Positions 6,056 to 6,205 of a stretch of 6,205 bases of DNA are shown in pieces. Under the pieces are notes generated by a model that saw only the letters and a program-made list of their open reading frames with translations, ran no database searches and was not told the DNA's origin. How positions within the stretch are numbered: the stretch's first letter is position 1; each line of letters starts with the position of its first letter. Source of the DNA: JAAUQA01 sp036351435. GTDB taxonomy: Bacteria > Pseudomonadota > Gammaproteobacteria > Competibacterales > Competibacteraceae. The position numbers and the translations under genes are program-made. The stretch is taken from positions 1-6,205 of the forward strand of contig JAZBPA010000413.1 of assembly GCA_036351435.1 (NCBI GenBank). Direction: 5' to 3'.

Positions 6056-6205
6056 ATGAAGACAAGAATACGCATCATAGTGATGCTGAGCGTCGCTATA
6101 CTCGCTAGCAGTTGCGCCGTGGTGGGTCCGCCTTCGTTCTCGAACGGTCGTATGGCCTACAACGAGGTAATTAATTATACCGAAGACCAGCAACTACTGA
6201 ATATG
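6056..6205 (+). CDS. Probable lipoprotein, N-terminal fragment
   Basis: Fifty codons are open from the ATG at 6056 to the right edge, so the C-terminus is missing. The start has AGGTGA 6 nt upstream. The product begins with a basic n-region (MKTRIR), a hydrophobic core (residues 7-17) and a lipobox-like LASSC with the acylated cysteine at residue 20. The next residue is Ala, not Asp, which in Enterobacteria would favour outer-membrane sorting. The following segment (YNEVINYTEDQQLLNM, 35-50) resembles the start of a conserved proteobacterial lipoprotein family with a YN..I..T..QLLLNIVRLRY pattern. That match is from memory and the diagnostic part lies outside the window. It is co-directional with the channel gene after 125 nt and could share its transcript. 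Function unknown. Confidence 0.75.
   Translation, partial: MKTRIRIIVMLSVAILASSCAVVGPPSFSNGRMAYNEVINYTEDQQLLNM

Noticed and set aside
5987..6193. Minus-strand open frame of 68 codons opposite the lipoprotein start
   Set aside because: It is antisense to a gene with a clear signal peptide and ribosome site, and its own product has no recognisable features.

Overview
The window looks like a piece of chromosome from a Gram-negative proteobacterium. Evidence for this is three Sec-type signal peptides, an apparent lipoprotein, MscS-type channels and Shine-Dalgarno sequences of the AGGA/GGAG type. Base composition is moderate, about half G+C by eye. Gamma- or betaproteobacterial origin is my guess from the protein families. 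There are no rRNA or tRNA genes, insertion sequences, CRISPR arrays or phage genes.

Layout: (1) 1-360, minus strand, is the N-terminal 120 codons of a secreted or membrane protein resembling the periplasmic coiled-coil part of large MscS/MscK-type channels; it runs off the left edge. (2) 361-719 is a divergent regulatory region. It holds a cluster of GGTTCAA-like half-sites in inverted pairs and a near-consensus sigma-70 promoter (TTGACT, 16 bp, TATAAT) close to the regulator gene. (3) 720-1397, plus strand, is a TetR-family repressor whose promoter position suggests a nearly leaderless mRNA. (4) 1464-3032 and 3084-4118 are two tandem exported DUF1254/DUF1214 proteins of unequal size. (5) 4224-5930 is a five-helix MscS-type mechanosensitive channel with an N-terminal periplasmic domain. 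(6) 6056-6205 is the start of a small-residue-rich lipoprotein that runs off the right edge.

All plus-strand genes are co-directional with short gaps (66, 51, 105 and 125 nt) and no convincing terminator between them. They may therefore form one transcription unit headed by the TetR regulator. The simplest reading is an envelope module: a one-component repressor controls two secreted DUF1254/DUF1214 proteins, a pressure-gated inner-membrane channel and a lipoprotein, with a second mechanosensitive-channel-like gene transcribed divergently. The biochemical role of the DUF1254/DUF1214 proteins is not known to me, so the function of the module as a whole is inference.
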